This document shows positions 62,208 to 64,000 of a stretch of 64,000 nucleotides of DNA, one piece after another (position 1 is the first letter of the stretch; every line of letters begins with the position of its first letter). The DNA comes from Prochlorococcus sp. AG-355-P16. Its GTDB lineage: Bacteria; Cyanobacteriota; Cyanobacteriia; PCC-6307; Cyanobiaceae. Below the pieces are notes generated by a model, which saw only the letters and a list, made by a program, of their open reading frames with translations, made no database searches and was not told where the DNA came from. The translations under genes were made by a program, and so were the position numbers. Where the stretch lies: positions 62,001-126,000 of the forward strand of contig QCEQ01000003.1 in the NCBI GenBank assembly GCA_003278525.1, given 5' to 3'.

Positions 62208-63701
62208 ATGCAAGAAATAAATATCTTATGGTTTAAGAAAGATTTAAGAATTTTTGATAACGAAGCTCTCTGTGAGTCTATAAAAGATAATGATATTTTA
62301 CCTATTTATATAATTGAGTTAGATATTTGGAGTCAAAATACTCATTCAGATAGACAATGGCAATTTTGCAAAGAAAGTTTAATAGATTTAAGAAACGCAC
62401 TTGCTGAGATTGGACAACCATTAATTATTAGGACTGGAAATGTAATTGAAATCTTTGAAGAAATTAGTTCCAAATTTAATATAATGGGTATATATAGCCA
62501 TCAAGAAACTGGAGATTGGCTTACTTATAAAAGAGATCAAAAAGTAAAATTATGGGCTTCAAATAAAAAAATAATTTGGAAAGAATATTTACAGTTTTCT
62601 GTATTTAGAGGAAATATCAATAGGGATGACTGGTCAAAGAAATGGGCAAAAAATACATCCAGGGGATTAATTAAAGGCCCATTAAAAATTAATCCAATTG
62701 ATTTTGATGCTGGGGCAATACCCGAAGATAAAATATTTTCTTTTAAAAAAGACGAATGCAAAGGAAGATTAAAAGGCGGAAGAAAAAAAGGCCTTGAAAG
62801 GATGGAATATTTTTTTAAAGAAAAATTAAATTCATATTCAAAAGATATTTCAAGCCCAGAAAAATCTTTTGATAGCTGCTCAAGATTATCTCCTTACATT
62901 AGTTGGGGATGTCTTTCATTGAAAGAGATTTTTTATCAAGCAAATTTATATAAAAATAATAATTCAAGAATGTTGAAGAGTAGATTAACTTGGCATTGTC
63001 ATTTTATTCAGAAACTTGAAAGCGAACCAGAATTAGAATTCCAAGATTTCCACCCTTATTTTCAAAACATTAGAACTACTAAAACTGAATTACTTGTTTT
63101 ATGGAGTCAAGGCAATACTGGTTTTCCTTTTATAGATGCTTGTATGCGTTCATTAAACTTTAATGGATGGATTAACTTTAGAATGCGCGCAATGCTCATG
63201 TCATTCGCAAGTTATAATTTGTGGTTACCTTGGCAAGATTCAGGATCAGAATTAGCAACAAAGTTTATAGATTATGAGCCTGGAATACATTGGAATCAAT
63301 CTCAAATGCAGTCTGGAACAACCTCTATAAATACCAATAGAATTTACAATCCTATTAAGCAGGGAAAAGATCATGACCCTAAGGGTAAATTTATAAGAAA
63401 ATGGGTGCCAGAATTAAAGGATATATCACTTAATTTCATTCATGAACCATGGCTATTATCTAGATTTAATAAAGAAGAATACTCAAAATTAGAATACATT
63501 AAACCAATAGTTGATATTTCTAAAACATCTAGAGAAGCTAGGGAAAAAATTCAAGAAATCACACAAAAAAAAGGCTACTGGGATATATCAAAAAAAATAT
63601 ATTTAAAGCATGGCTCAAGGAAAAAAACAGTAATCAATAAAAGACCTAAAAAAATTAATAACAACAAACAAATCCAATATGAATTAAATTTAGGGATATA
63701 A
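62208..63701 (+). CDS. cryptochrome/deoxyribodipyrimidine photolyase family protein
   Basis: FAD photolyase-homology protein of 497 residues. The N-terminal antenna domain starts INILWFKKDLRIFDNEAL. The FAD domain has RLTWHCHFIQKLESEPELE, GFPFIDACMRSLNFNGWINFRMRAMLMSFASYNLWLPW, GIHWNQSQMQSGTT and NPIKQGKDHDPKGKFIRKWVPEL. The frame reaches upstream to 62058 inside the tenA start region, but ATG 62208 is where the family begins. Light-driven DNA repair is likely; a sensor role cannot be excluded. Confidence 0.92.
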   Translation: MQEINILWFKKDLRIFDNEALCESIKDNDILPIYIIELDIWSQNTHSDRQWQFCKESLIDLRNALAEIGQPLIIRTGNVIEIFEEISSKFNIMGIYSHQETGDWLTYKRDQKVKLWASNKKIIWKEYLQFSVFRGNINRDDWSKKWAKNTSRGLIKGPLKINPIDFDAGAIPEDKIFSFKKDECKGRLKGGRKKGLERMEYFFKEKLNSYSKDISSPEKSFDSCSRLSPYISWGCLSLKEIFYQANLYKNNNSRMLKSRLTWHCHFIQKLESEPELEFQDFHPYFQNIRTTKTELLVLWSQGNTGFPFIDACMRSLNFNGWINFRMRAMLMSFASYNLWLPWQDSGSELATKFIDYEPGIHWNQSQMQSGTTSINTNRIYNPIKQGKDHDPKGKFIRKWVPELKDISLNFIHEPWLLSRFNKEEYSKLEYIKPIVDISKTSREAREKIQEITQKKGYWDISKKIYLKHGSRKKTVINKRPKKINNNKQIQYELNLGI

Positions 63702-63840
63702 ATTTAATTGATTATTTTATTATTCATTTATGATTAAATCCTTCATAATTAAATAATCAGGTAATGATTTTGGTAAATCCATTTAAAAAATCCACATTCT
63801 AGTTATCTAAGCTTTAAGGTAGATTTAACAAGATAAGAAC

Positions 63841-64000
63841 ATGCCAAAACCTACTAAAGAGCTAAAGTCAACTCCTTTTACAGAAGTAATAGAACTAGAA
63901 AGGATAGTTACTCCCGATGAAGAAAAAAGAGTTGATCATATTTTTGTAAGGAGAAAGAAAATTTGTACTCGTCATCCTGAAGGTTTTGCTACAGAAGAAA
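63841..64000 (+). CDS. hypothetical protein, cut by window edge
   Basis: Begins MPKPTKELKSTPFTEVIELERIVTPDEEKRVDHIF, then VRRKKICTRHPEGF. Open to the end of the window. No family is recognised from 53 residues. Confidence 0.55.
   Translation, partial: MPKPTKELKSTPFTEVIELERIVTPDEEKRVDHIFVRRKKICTRHPEGFATEE

Overview
The window reads as a chromosomal segment of a marine picocyanobacterium, most likely a high-light-type Prochlorococcus. The DNA is very AT-rich and the genes are short and tightly packed. The gene set is photosynthetic and cyanobacterial: ndhB, chlorophyll synthase chlG, phylloquinone/menaquinone methyltransferase, PipX, YlqD, DUF2862, DUF1823, SepF and DUF3764. Placement to genus is inference from gene content, order and base composition; no ribosomal RNA operon is present.

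Positions 1-32500 are core backbone: topA (partial), ndhB, an ABC ATPase, birA, a DUF721 protein, menG, hisF, chlG, a class A PBP, rsmB, a four-gene photolyase operon (DCC protein, DUF2805, DUF2256, PhrB-type photolyase), trmH, a peptide-type ABC permease, lepA, mqo, nfu, a DUF4278 gene with a structured leader, an ArsM-like methyltransferase, a cysteine/cystine lyase, murE, yidD, rpsD, a sulfur amino-acid block (two Cys/Met PLP enzymes plus cysK), queA and pdhC.

Positions about 32.6-40.25 kb hold an inserted element between pdhC and ylqD. Its ends are an imperfect 111-bp direct repeat at a constant offset of 7604 bp, with a perfect 16-bp core. The repeat contains a TATAAT-like box that would serve pdhC. 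Inside are a serine recombinase, small phage-like ORFs, a 590-bp non-coding region with iteron-like motifs, a perfect 14-bp inverted repeat abutting a perfect consensus sigma-70 promoter, a possible HUH-type Rep protein, a tightly coupled two-gene leftward operon of unknown function, a ribbon-helix-helix-like protein and a tyrosine integrase. A GTGCGGTAACT-type motif recurs in four non-coding regions of the element. It looks like a small integrative satellite or tycheposon-like element with a promoter rather than a tRNA as its target. This is the best candidate for an undescribed system.

Positions 40.3-54.0 kb are core again: ylqD, acyl-ACP/CoA synthetase, lipB, hpf, a deoC-like gene, recO, a glycosyltransferase, proC, sepF, yggS, pipX, an ECF-type permease, der, cobI, miaE and aroQ.

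Positions 54.0-60.66 kb start with tRNA-Tyr and tRNA-Thr, followed by a truncated, frameshifted integrase of visibly higher GC. Beyond it lies a genomic island of small genes: DUF3764 and other predicted dimeric alpha/beta-barrel proteins, a cupredoxin, small membrane proteins and a cupin_5 protein. Two island genes share a 47-bp leader running from TTGACAGTCGATCTA through a hairpin and T-run directly into the start codon; a third has a related hairpin leader. Positions 60.67-64.0 kb hold thiD and tenA (pyrimidine salvage for thiamin), a second photolyase/cryptochrome and a partial gene.
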